NCBI GenBank assembly: GCA_905221605.1
Contig: CAJNDS010002774.1
Coordinates: 186,001 to 250,000 of the forward strand
Direction of reading: 5' to 3'
DNA length: 64,000 nucleotides
DNA from: Symbiodinium natans
Taxonomy: Eukaryota; Sar; Dinophyceae; Suessiales; Symbiodiniaceae
Shown here: positions 34,601-45,643 of the stretch, in pieces
How the letters are laid out: each line of letters opens with the position of its first letter
Position numbering within the stretch: position 1 is the first letter of the stretch
Program-made: the position numbers and the translations under genes
Notes under the pieces: model-generated
The model's database searches: none
Seen by the model: only the letters and a program-made list of their open reading frames with translations
Told to the model about the DNA's origin: nothing

Positions 34601-37600
34601 CCGGGTGCACCTTCTTGTACTTGGTCAACTGGTTCTTCTCCACTTCTGTTCGGGTCTTTATGTACCTGGCAGGGAGCTGAGAAGCTGCACCAACCGAACA
34701 AAATCTGACGATCGGGACTGGGATTCTACCATGTTCTGCCATGGACATTGGGATCAAGATATTTAATGCCAAGCGACTGGTCATAGTTGCCGCCCCAAAC
34801 GACCAGAGTGCCTCCGGCAAGAATCACCCGGCTGCTGACTTGGAATCCAGACTCGTCATGGACACAACCCCAGGCCACTCAAGCCTTTCTGCGTAAGCTG
34901 CATGATGTTGGTGCACACTCCGTTCATGAAGTCCTGCTTGGGCCGGGAGGGCAAGTTGCCCAACAAACGAAAAAGCGGCAGAGGCGGATCCATCTCACAG
35001 TGCATCTAGGACCACTAGGAAGTCCTCGGAGTGTGACGTGAACAGGAGCGTGTTGGGGTAGCGCGACAGGTACTCCTGACCACAGCAGTAGTCACAAGTG
35101 GATGCGATGTTTACAGCCCTTGAGAACCATCCTTTCACAAGATCCGCTTTCAAGTGCCTGCAGGGTGAGGTTGCAGGGTCAGGGTTTCACTGAATCGTCC
35201 TAGCCGCCCTAGCCAATCCAGAAAACACGGCCTTTCACCCGCTTTCGCTTTGGATCGTCTCAGGATCGTTGTCGCATTCTCCCACATGAGACTCTCGCTC
35301 CGCCACTCCCTCAGAAACGAGCATTTGCAGCTGCTGAATCAGCTCGTTTACGTGAGGCTTTCCAGAACCACCCATTGATGCCAACAATGGCCTTATCTGG
35401 TGCATGAACAGGCTGTCCTCGGATGTTGCGAACGACGTCAACAGGATGAACTCGATCTGCAGCTGAATGCTGGCACCATTGGGGTCGTGGAACTCAAGCC
35501 AGTAGGCCCCAGAAACGTGTGCAGCACCGAGGCACCTCTTCCCATCGCCGTATGCACAGATGGGACAAACAAACGGAAGTGGCGCCGGTTCTTGCGGCGG
35601 TGCTTGATGACACAGCCACCCCTGCACCTGCGATGTTTCCGTGAGACCCCCTGGAAACCAAAGGCTGTAGGGCGCTCGTTGTGCAGGGCAGCAGCCTCGC
35701 ACCGTCCTTGGACCAAAGCTCGATCGCATCCTCTGAATCCATACCCGCGAATGCAACGGGACCATCCTGCTCTGCAAAAATACCCAGCAAATCGTAGCTG
35801 GCAAAGCTGCGCCCATCATCATCAGTCAACACTCCACCTGTCTGCGGGTTAGTTGTCCAAGCCAAGGGGAGATCTTGGAGCAATTGCCGCAAGGCCGATG
35901 AGAACGCGCCCGCGTGCCTGTTTAGCAGGGTGGATGTCGGCCCATCTAGGGTGTCACCTTCGCCGGATGTCAGCTCACTTGTAATCTCAATTCGCGATAT
36001 GCGGGCAGGCCAAACGCATTTCATGAAGAGGGGGAACGTACCGATCACAGCATTCTGATTGTGCCACAACGAGGTCAAAACCGCAATGACGCAGAGTCAC
36101 CAGGACGGGCGGCGGTGGCAAGTTCGCACTCGGCTCAGGCGGAATCTGCAACGCGTGCCGACAAATTTGGGTCAAGTTCCTGCAAGGTCCGAATAACTGG
36201 TCAGGGGATGGCTCGTTAAGCTTGTGAACCGTTGCAGAGCCCGTGCAACACCTTGGCTTTGTTGGTAAAGCACGGTTCAGTTGAGTCCCTTGCAGTTTTG
36301 GTTCGGTTCCCCCCGTCCTGTGAGACTTCAGGGCTCCTTGCCAAGCCTTGCAGACCGCAGAGCAAGTATGGGCCTGTTGCCAGAGTTGCAGAGCCAACAA
36401 CATGGCCTCAAAGGGGCTGAGGCCCCATACCCCCGCGCCAATCTGCAACAGTGTAGTTGAGCAAACAATCCAAGATCGAGGAGCCAACGCTTGCCTTCAG
36501 CAGTAAGGACGGCTGATTGGAAGACGCCTGCACAATCCGCGTCTCCTTGAACACGTGAACCAGAGGCCTGTCTGAACTTGAACATTGAGAACCTTCTTCA
36601 AGCATTCCACCCTGGCCCAGGGCCGACCACGGGCTCCCAGCGACCCACAGGACCCTCGCACCGGAGAGAAGCTGCAGCCCATCCCAGTCTTCGAGGTCCA
36701 GCAACCGACGCTGGCATAGCAGAGGATGCAATGGTACCACATCTGCGAAACAGACACCACATGGACAGCTCTTCTTCGTAAACGATTGAAAGGAACGACC
36801 CACAGCTAAACCCCAAACAACTGCTGCGGTGGAAAACACCATTGCACTGGCTCCATCCACACCCCGACATGCAGCAACTGCGCATCTGGCTGAGCTGGTG
36901 GCACCCCTTTGGGCATCCCTTGTGGCTTTTGTGGCACGTCGATCAGCCTGGCTTGGAGAGCAGCCCGCCATTCTCGCAAACAAGAATCTTTAGACCTTCG
37001 CGGCCGGCTCACCAGCGATGCACCCATCGCAATCCCAGTTTTCGGACCCTCTGCCAATGTCACACTGCAGTACTCGCAACTCAGCGTTCCATGGGCCAGG
37101 CTTGCTGAAAGACTGGCTGGAACAACTGACCGTCTTTCATCAGGCCAGAGTTCCAAGCGCAGCGAGCAGTCATCTATGATCTCACCAATTTCGTAGGTCC
37201 GCTTCACATGCAGCTGAACATCCACGTCGCAGGCCCGCAGCACAACGCAAGCTCACCAATCCGGTGAGGAGATTTGGTTTGCACGATCGAGCTGCTTGGG
37301 TCTATGCTTGCGATGTCGACGCAAATGTTGCGGCGAATGGAGAACTTGCTGCCCGAAACATCATCCACAGTGAAAGTGTCCACCTCGAGCTCCGGTAGGC
37401 CTTCAAGGAGAATCTGTGCACCAGTTGCCAAACCATGGCCCGGAGCCGTCAACGTCGTTCCGAATCGGCTGCATTCAACCTTGGCAACCTTCACCGGGCT
37501 TCTTTCATGGGATCCAGTGCCCATGTCAGGCAGATGGCTGGCTTTGGCCCGATATCTCCCGGTGCCACGTATATACGGGGGAAGCAGATGATCCCTACTT

Positions 37601-40600
37601 CCTTATGCGAGGTCGTGGTGGCTCCTGCATGTGACATGCTGAGTCCTAAGCACCCCCCTCCCTCCCAGCCCCGGCCTCCAGCCAGACGCACGCTCCCAAA
37701 TCCAGGTGGTTGGTCGGCCTGAGGAGATGGAGGAAAGGAACCTTCCAGTGGCTCCCTGACTCCTTTTGATGTTGCTTCACTCTCGTGAGACGTTTCCGCA
37801 GGAAGTGCAAACCCAGGGTTGTGAGCTGACGGAAATTCGCCTCGACTTCCTGCCGAGAAGCGTTTGGAACAAGCACACACGGGATCCTAACCCAACCCTT
37901 CCCCCCCCCCCGGCCCTTTGGGACCCCCCCCCCCATCGCTTGGAGGAGCTGGGGAGTCCCGCCTTCGGCGGCTCCTCCAAAAGGCGCGAATTTGCTGGAG
38001 TTTGGCTTTGGGGTTTTTGGGTATCCCCCCCTGGAACGCCCCTGGGACCCCCCTGGGACCCCGCGCACAAGCGTTTACAAGTACATGCTTTCGCACCCAC
38101 AACCAAAAGCCGACAGCGTGTGCAGATGTGTGCAGTGTCGACGTTTCTTTGCGACTTCCAGTGATGTATATGAAACCACGACTTGAGCCGCTTAGTGGCC
38201 CTGGCAAGGAGTACAGCATCTTCGAAGTTTCTTTCGCGTACCAGTTCTGCTTGCACTATTTGCAGAGACGGTTGCCTCGGTGAGACACCAATTTGTTGAT
38301 GGTTCGTGTGTTGCCTTATTGTCCTTACCAGGTCTTCCCGCCACAAACCGAATCTGACTGGATCTGACCTGGATCTGAGGCCCCCCAAGGCCCCCCGAGG
38401 CCCCCCGAGGCCCCCCGAGGCCCCCCGAGGCCCGGTCTCGTCCAAGATCAGCAGCATCGGCTCGACGAACCTGAGATGAACAGACCAAAGTCCAAGGCAG
38501 GACTGAGGACGGCCCGCGAGTGGGGTCCCGCGGTTGCAGATGGTTGCAGATCCCTGAGGCTATTTGTAAGTACCCTTAAAATAACATGTTTGCTCAAGAG
38601 TTCGGCTGCAGGCAACAGTGCTTGTGCCAGCGCCACGCGCATGCGCCAGCCGCCAGACATGTCCTTTGTGGCCTGGACGGTACTACTACCGGCATCTGCT
38701 GGCTCCACACCCAAAGCAACTCCCAAAGCACTCCAAACCACGCTACGTGACAACCTCTCAAGCGGCAATTGAAAGCCTCGAGCCCACACTCCTGCCTTCT
38801 GCATCATCTGCGGCGTGAATCCAAGGCCGTGGAGCAACTCACAAGCCCTCCCAAAGTGTGCAAAAGCTTAACTTACGTGACTTACGTGCATACTTTAAGT
38901 GATCAGCAGCGACGCTGCGTTCTGACGGATTGGATCTTTGAAGGCTTGGGAGCCTCGGCTCAAACGTCGAAGGGTCCATCTTGTCCAGCTTGTCACCGAT
39001 GACCTGCGCATCGCAGCACTGAGCCAAAGAATGCCAGGAAGCAAGAGCAGCAAGAGGTCAAAGGTCAAGAGGTTGCATCAGGGGTTCGCACATTTTGTCG
39101 GGAAGTTCGACCCATGACCTTGAAGCAAAAAACCAACCTGGAGGTAGTCCGCGTTCTTTTCTGGATCCTCCTCAAGGAGCTTGATGGAAAGCTCCTGGCT
39201 GAAGCCATCGGCCAATTGTTCGACAACAGTATTTCACTTTGGGCCGTTAAGCAGCGCTCAATTTCAATGGCATCGCTGTCTCCACAAGTGCGCGACAGAC
39301 GGCTCTAACGCCCTCACTCAACCTCAGGAGCTGTGAGCCTATATCTCATCACTACTCGCTCCACCCTTCAGTCTGTTTGGGTTTCTGGGTTTATCGGGTA
39401 TATAGGGCTTGTAGAGGGGGTGGAGCTTAAAGTTTCGAGGTTGGTTTTTCGGCTTGGATTTGGGCTGCTGTTCAATAGGCCTCCCCGCCCACGCGCCGCC
39501 TTCCCTAGCCTCTAACCATACGCCTTTCTGTATTAGGCCCGAGATCTCATGTACTCCGAGCGGCTGAGCCTTTATGTAACAAAGGAGGGCCAAGGATAAC
39601 AAGAATCCAGTTCCTGCCTGTGGTGTTCTCAAGGCCTACGAACTGTCCAACTCAGGCCTCCAATCGCTTGTGCTCGTCTGCGACGACATTTACCACTGCC
39701 TCTCGGAGACACACAGCTTTTGATTTGTTGAGTTCTGTTCATAAGTGCCAATGCCGAAGGTTGCGCTACGGGCAGTGCAGCTCCACCACCACAACTCCTT
39801 CTTTGCAGTGTCCGGACCTGGATCGCCGTGGTGTCTTCTGGCTTTGCCTCGCTGTCCAGGAACCAGATGTCCTGAGAGGATTTGTAGGGAGCCGTCTTAA
39901 AGGCCAGATGTTGTCACAAAGGGACAACACGCAGGTTTCTTTTGAAAGCCCCCCGGAAAGCTAGATTTTGTCCGGGCCCGACAAAAGCCAACCTCTTCGG
40001 GAAGCCTTTTGAAAGCCCAGATTTTTTGTCACAGACTGACAAAATAGAAGCGTCTCTGGAAGCCAAAGAGAGCGACACAAGGATCCCTGCCGGTAGAATC
40101 AGCCGGGCAAGGGAGCAAAAGGGAAGCAAAGCTCAAGTGGCAGCCAAAGACCTTGCCCAAACCCCTATACACACTCACGCTGGGTGGATGGCAGGCCGAC
40201 GGCGAGGGCAAAGAGGACAGACAAGGCAAACGGGGCCGGCAGACAGACGATGCAAAAGGTGCACAAGGAGGCCGAATGCCGAAGTGAACGAAGCACCTTC
40301 GAGGGCCCTGCTCATGAACTCTCAAAAGATTAAGCAGCTTCTGGTTACTACGGGGTCCGGAGCACATGCAAAGCCATCATCATAGTCATCATCATTGACG
40401 TGTGATGAACAAATGATAAGCGCCCAGCCTTACTTCTCTGTCCTACAGCAACACGACCTATCAGTCGAACATGTCTGCACGTCTGGCTATCATCTTCCCG
40501 ACACGTATTTGCAGCGCAGGAGGCGATATGATCTGGAATCGGAATCTCGCGGGCTGCGATGGCAGCAAGCATCGTTGACTTGCCAGATCCATTCCTTGGG

Positions 40601-42595
40601 TGCAGTCTTCGGGAAGCCAGGATGAACGACATCCAACCCTGAAACACAACCCTGTGTGATGCAGACCGCACGTGACTGGCCGATGTGGAGCGAATCTCAA
40701 CATCAAAGTCTCTACACTTTACCCAGCCCACGTCACATGCCAATCAGACCATATCGTCGGCCAAAGTTGAGCTCAAGCTTTGTGTCCTTCCGATACAGCG
40801 GGCTTCATAAACTGTCAGCTCCCCATCTTCCCTTACAGATGCCTCACTCACCCACACTTTAGATGATTAGCTTCTTCGGAAAGCCGACTCGCACAGACCC
40901 ACATCACTCAATCGTGGAACAATCGTGGCACAATCGTGGAAAACTGCACTCATCTGCAATCTGCAGTCGGCCTTGATGAATTCTTTGCCATAAACGCCCA
41001 GAGAGAACTGCCTAGGGGGGCAGCACGCTCACCGGCGCATCTCTCGATATCTCTTGATGAACCTACAAGAGGTGGTGACGGGAATGCAAATTTCTCGCGT
41101 CTGCTTTATCAAACGCTGGGTTTCTCAGGAAGCTTGACAGACCCACCCCCTACAGGAATCTCATCCCCCACCGCATGGGAGAGCAATATGCCGAGTAGTA
41201 TATGTTGTGCTTGAAGTCGAACAAACAATAGAGAATCAATGCCGCAATCACATTACGCTGGCAGCAGTCCATCACTGTCGTGTCTGCTGTGGGTGCATAT
41301 GTAGCACGAATTGAGCCCGGCGCTCGATTTTCACATCCATAGCCTGCACAAGTCAGAAGCTCATCTGCAAGGCTGGGGCGGTTGGGGCTGTTGGGGAGCG
41401 GTGCGAAAATGCGGCTCGAACAAATTCCTTGAACACACACGCTTGGCAGCTCGACAGGTGCCATCTGCTGTCGCTCAAGGCCTGCTGCTGTGAGGCCAAC
41501 ACGCCCGTAACCACTGCAGTCTCGAGCACCTGAAAACTGGTGTTTCCATGTTTGGCAAAAAAAACAAAGTGGTACATGCGTCCAATCCTTCAGTGCATGC
41601 CACAGGCTGCAAAAGTTTTGGCTTAGGATCTTTACTCTTTGGATCTGAAAGTTTCAAAGCAGCTCGAAAGATCGCGCGCATGCATCCTTGTGGTTTTCAG
41701 TTGAGGCAATTCAACTCCATGAAATCGGATGCGTAGTCCAAACACACTGACGGGAGCCAGCCGAGTCACGGCTGCCCTTTTCACGTTTCCCTTGAGCATC
41801 GCCTCCTTTTGCACCTGACGAATATTCCAGTGTACAACCTCTGCATGGGCGTAACGCAAGGCGATTGTCTACTGCATCAAAGTACATTGGTCGCAATCAC
41901 ATCAATTTCAACGTCCAGCCGTCCAGCAGCAATCCCAAGCCCGCCATCCACATCATGCCCGTCACTGGCCTTATCCACTTGGTCGGCAGCAGCGCTGGCT
42001 TTCTTTCCTCCACAGGCATATGAGAGCAACTACTTGTTCAGCTTGCATAAGCCTTTCTTGCCACAATTGTTCAACACAGTTCCCTGTGCCCGAAACTATG
42101 AAATCAAAACCATAATCCTGGAAGCCTACACTATCCTACACTCACATCAAGCACGGGTTGGCTTGAATTTTGGGCAACGTTCAAAGTCGGCCTGCAGCAG
42201 TCTTAGCCTTGGCCTTGGCTTTTCGCTTTTCATCTTCCTGGAGAAAGATCAACACGTTATGTTCGGACAACTCAGAAGCTATGGCAAATCCTACTGGTCG
42301 CGGTCGGATTTATGGCAAGTGTAGCAGGCTACGATGCAGTAGCGCTTTAGGAAAAAACATAGTCTCGGCCAAGCAGTCTGCTACTGCACACAAGCAAAAA
42401 GTCGTGCGCAACATGCACCACATCCACCACTTGACTTGCAGTTAAACATACAGCTGTAAATCAACATTTAAATTTACTTGCAAGTGGCTTGAGTTGCATT
42501 GGCTTGGTGCCACGCAGCCTACAAAGCCTACAGCCTAAGACTGCTTGGATGCACCTCTCCCCGCCCCATCACCCTATGCTCACCTTGCGGCCCAT
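28657..42595 (-). CDS. ABCF2: ABCF2-type (GCN20-like) ABC ATPase, about 36 exons
   Basis: Soluble twin-ABC ATPase of the ABCF2 group, which acts at the ribosome in translation or biogenesis and has no membrane domain. Exons: 42595-42584, 42237-42192, 42007-about 41901, about 41746-41708, 40786-40737, 40594-40525, 39871-39818, 39699-39658, 39194-39138, 39003-38960, 38847-38796, 38672-38617, 38470-38438, 37718-37676, 35075-35025, 34933-34885, 34811-34778, 34665-34611, 34316-34290, 34132-34088, 33916-33878, 33639-33599, 33502-33466, 33366-33319, 33195-33135, 33052-33019, 32466-32430, 31883-31833, 31577-31521, 30351-30300, 30081-30045, one unresolved, 29328-29255, 29097-29040, 28882-28829, 28746-28657. 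About 590 residues, against about 625 in animals. It starts MGRK then a Lys/Ala-rich tail and ends in KKEARAQRKP, stop TAG. Order seen: Walker A (MNGSGKST), SGGWRMRVALAQ, ILDEPTNHLDL, SHSEDFMNG, linker NYDQYIKTR, Walker A (PNGAGKST), LLLDEPTNHLDM, VSHDFRLI. Junctions of exons 3-5 and the second signature exon are not settled. Confidence 0.92.
29955..30044 (-). other. Expected place of the second ABC signature motif of ABCF2 (unresolved)
   Basis: Family members have LSGGQ or LSDGQ here, between GSFGITGDFQ (exon 30081-30045) and MVMLLMALVNPHVLLLDEP (exon 29328-29255). The only candidate I see is VKEVVLPGQER at about 29995-29960, which would replace SGGQ or SDGQ by PGQ. I found no clean LSGGQ-encoding exon between 29329 and 30044. 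Confidence 0.3.
35235..37637 (-). CDS. Unrecognised gene nested in the 2.6-kb ABCF2 intron, same strand
   Basis: The ABCF2 intron between 37676 and 35075 is filled by coding-like minus exons. They are 37637-37599 (ATG, MSHAGATTTSHKE, GT donor), from 37488 (VAKVECSRFGTTLTAPGHGL, then LLEGLPELEVDTFTVDD), about 37220-37025 (VKRTYEIGEIIDDCSLRLEL), about 36765-36450 (VVPLHPLLCQRRLLDLEDW; later HVFKETRIVQASSNQPSLLL), about 36020-35650 (IEITSELTSGEGDTLDGP; LLGIFAEQDGPVAFAG) and about 35570-35235 (YWLEFHDPNGASIQLQIEFI; ends IQSESG, stop TGA). Only the first intron was resolved. The last pieces are soluble and acidic. I do not recognise a domain. Pieces could instead be alternative ABCF2 exons, but none matches the ABCF family. 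Confidence 0.55.
37890..37936. repeat. C-rich runs in ABCF2 intron 13
   Basis: Two runs of nine to ten C flank CGGCCCTTTGGGA. Downstream, at 38035-38066, GGGACCCC/CCTGGGA repeats follow. No coding role. Confidence 0.6.
38377..38433. repeat. 10-bp tandem repeat directly after the ABCF2 exon 13 donor
   Basis: Five to six copies of GGCCCCCCGA (minus: TCGGGGGGCC) begin within a few bases of the GA donor at 38437. The repeat lies wholly within intron 13. Confidence 0.9.
39905..40050. repeat. Three spaced hairpins in ABCF2 intron 6
   Basis: Inverted repeats TTGTC...GACAA occur at about 39911-39929, 39966-39986 and 40024-40044. The second is TTTTGTCCGGGCCCGACAAAA with a one-base bulge. The third has eight-base arms TTTTGTCA/TGACAAAA around CAGAC. 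TTTTGAAAGCC recurs between them, giving a unit of about 57 bases. Confidence 0.75.
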
Positions 42596-42875
42596 GGCAA
42601 TGTCGAGCTCGCAAATAACGCCCGTGCTTTGCACCACCCGATGCTGAAATGCTGCAATTGGAAAGCCATTGGAAAGTCAGCATGATCTACTAATAGGCAA
42701 CTGGAATGCATCACGACATGAAAACACACGAAAATTATATCTTAACTGAAACATCAAAAACAATTTGTACATGAATATCACGGCATTGTCATGGGCATCA
42801 CCATGCGTTTTCAATCTCGAACCTCGTATTCGTATGCAAGAGCAAAAGTGCTAGGCAAAACAACTACTTTCGACA

Positions 42876-43130
42876 TCATCCAAGAGTCTGGAATGTCTTT
42901 GTTTTTAGGCACTGGATATTTTGCTCTAGCATCAAGCCTTTCAACACCGTACCGAGCGTGCGTATCGATGTCACTGGCAATCCATCAGGACCAAAGGCCT
43001 TTCTCTTCTTCATTCGCGGAGCGTTAAGATTCTGCATGGTAAAAGGGCGGAATAGGGTCGTCACAAACAGCGTAGTAGTGAATGGCCGAGTCCTGGTCCG
43101 AAAAGAGTTTATGCGCCAGGTAATCCGCAA
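42876..43130 (-). pseudogene. Short reverse-transcriptase fragment
   Basis: The minus frame contains PFTMQNLNAPRMKKRKAFGP then DGLPV. This resembles the LINE RT entry motif, in which an acidic helix leads to KAPGPDGIP. Nothing beyond about 35 residues is recognisable. It is not a continuation of the larger element next to it, whose own KAPGPDGIP motif lies at about 45,090. Confidence 0.45.
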
Positions 43131-43458
43131 AATTTAGCGGCGCGTTGTGATTTTGAGACCAATTTGAGGTTAAAAACTGCCGCAAAAGTTGAAATGGGGC
43201 TCAAACGGTCTGAGCGTGCCTCCACTGAATGATGTGGGGCCATGAAATTGCTCCTATAGTCAGGAGACAAACCGTTCTTTATCTGATCTGTTTGCAGAGA
43301 AGGAACATCATGAACATTTGTACGATCAAAGCGGTCAATCAGGCCGGGCGTTGTCTTGGTGATTTAGGAATCTCTCTCTCTCGAAGGCGAAAAGCGAGTC
43401 CAAGTCTAGACCGCCTGTCAGCAGCCCTGTCTAGCAAGCGGGCTCCCTTCCAAAAATT

Positions 43459-44121
43459 TTACCGAGGGTGCATTAGCTGCCTCCACTGGGATCGGTCTTG
43501 AGATAAAGGTTGTAGTGCACGTATCAAGTCAGTGTTTCCAAACCAGTGTGAGTGGAGGGCCGCAATATCTTGTCGACTGGGTTGCGTATAAAAAGCATGA
43601 GAATGTTCATATACCCTAGGCGGCACGCGATTCTGAAGCAGATATTGCTGTCGAGTATAAGCCTCTGTCATGGCGAGCTCGGCCCAATGTATTCTGGGCG
43701 CTCCGACACGTCGTTGAGGAAATTGTATATAATTGTGGGAGGCGTTGAAACAAAAATGGTGTTCGAGCTGGGCTTCGTGGCGTAATAGATGGCCCAGATA
43801 TGCGATTCTGGCCGATTGTATGTGTTGAGAGGGAGGTTGTAGTTTGGGAAGGTGCTCATATGACAATTTTAAGAGATACTCATTGGAGCATTGTTCATCT
43901 GTGGGTGAAAGTACCCTATGAAAAAAGGAGCTCTTAATAGAGAAAATCTTGCGCAAGGCTTTGTAGTGGATGGTGTTAAACGCTGTAGTTGAGATCTGGT
44001 GTAGATTTGGGACTCTGAGCCAAACAATAAGATGGCAAGGACTATCTGGGAGTGTACCAATAGCTTGCGTTTGTGTGAAATGCTGGAGTGTCGATAAAAG
44101 GCGTCGAGGGATTTGAGACAT
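43459..44121 (-). pseudogene. LINE post-RT region
   Basis: The frame reads FNTIHYKALRKIFSIKS, IAYLGHLLRHEAQ and RRVGAPRIHWAELAM, a pattern common after the RT in LINE polyproteins. The preceding frame (44345-43869) carries YLGAYLCANSSADKDVQHR, then ILLFGSES, and must shift frame near 44,020 to join this one. Confidence 0.7.
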
Positions 44122-45530
44122 CGTATTGCTTGCGAATACCGGTGTTGGACGTCCTTATCCGCAGAGCTGTTGGCGCATAAATATGCTCCGAGATAATGGG
44201 CCACATCTGTGGGCTCAACCTCTGTAGTCTGAGGTGGGATGGAACCCCTAACTTTAACTGGCAAGGAACTGGGGCAGCGGCAGGGGTTGCAGGAGTGTCT
44301 ATAAGAACTATTTTTCCCTGCGAGTTGATAGCAAGGAGCTGGCACTTTTCTGGGTTAAGGTGGAGGCCTCGTAGGGTTGCAAGGTATTGGAGGAGGTGAA
44401 GGAGGCGATTTTGCGCCTGGGCTGTTCTAGCCAATAAGAGCGTATCATCAGCATATTCCAAATCTGTTATCGGAAGATCATGGGAGTGAACAGAGGGAAG
44501 AACCTGATAAAGAGAACGGTACTCAAAGTAAAGGTCATCAAACAAAACAGACAGAACAATGACAAAGAGATAGGGGGAAAGGGGGCATCCTTGGCGGATC
44601 CCGCGCCGAAACTGGTAGGAGGCAGATAGAGACGGCCCGTCCCGAACCCTAAAGGAGGCATTGGAATAGATTGCCATGATGCATGACACGTAGTGGTCGG
44701 GGACTCCTATTCTGGTGAGAGAAATACGTAGAGCTAGGTGACTCACAGAGTCAAAGGCTTGTGCCCAATCTAGAAATAAAGCGTAAAAAGACTCGCCGTG
44801 GCGTTCATGTATTTCAAGGAGACGGCGGATAATAAAGAGCGGAGCACTCGTCGATCTGCCGGCTCTGAAGCCGAACTGGTTTTACTGTGTTGACCAGGGA
44901 TATCGGGCGATAGCTACTAGGAGATTTGGGGTCTTTCTTTTTACCTTTATAAATCATGATAACTATAGCCGGGCCCCAATTGGATGGGGCGGTGGCTGAG
45001 TGAAAAATCTGGTTGTAATGATCAAGGAGAGAAAGTCTAAAGGATCTGGGGGCAAATTTCCAGAGCTCTACCGGAATCCCATCCGGTCCCGGAGCTTTAC
45101 GGTGTCGCATTCTTTGTAGGGCTGCTTCGAATTCAGCCTCTGTGAAAGGGGAGCGCGGACAATTGACGATCGGAGATAGGCGGTGCGTCCGATGGGCACC
45201 AAACTTCTTTTGAAAGGTACTTAGCTAGAACTTCCGCTTTTTGAGACTTGGAGCATATTTTGCCGTTGGGTTCAGTGACCCCTTGGGTTCGAGGCGTATA
45301 GGGCTTTCGAATAAATTTGAACGTGGCCCATTGTTTCGAGGGCGGGCCTTTACTTTCCTGGAGGAGTTGATTGCAGAGGTGCTGGCGTTTATCTTTTTTG
45401 ACCTGTCGACGTACTGCCTTTCGAAGTTTGGCAGTGGTGTCGACATCCGTCTGCGGAGTGTTTTGAATTTGCTTGATGAGTGTCTTAGATTGCGAAGATA
45501 GATAAGCTTTATGGAAAAGTTCAGGGCCCT
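44042..45530 (-). pseudogene. LINE reverse transcriptase with frameshifts and an internal gap
   Basis: A pre-RT linker (KQWATFKFIRKPYTPR, then AEVLAKYL) occupies about 45,530-45,190. After a frameshift come KAPGPDGIPVELW and SYRPISLVNT (45,110-44,885). These run directly into QFGFRAGRSTSAPLF (about 44,880), skipping roughly the 25-30 residues that normally separate them and changing frame. Then FLDWAQAFDS, RQGCPLSPYLF and the catalytic LEYADDTLLL (about 44,465-44,440) follow in one open frame. The catalytic aspartates remain, but the enzyme cannot be made whole. Confidence 0.88.
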
Positions 45531-45643
45531 CGGGTTGCAGCTGGCGAGAGGCCTCTAGGACCTGCGCAGATAGGTCTGCAGCTTGCTGCTCAATACCTGT
45601 TGCGAGGGTGAAGTGTTGTCTCAGTATTGGCAGGAGAGGGCGC

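Noticed and set aside
40348-40743. 131-codon minus frame as one protein
   Set aside because: Only 40594-40525 is coding (ABCF2 Walker A exon). The rest is intron on both sides.
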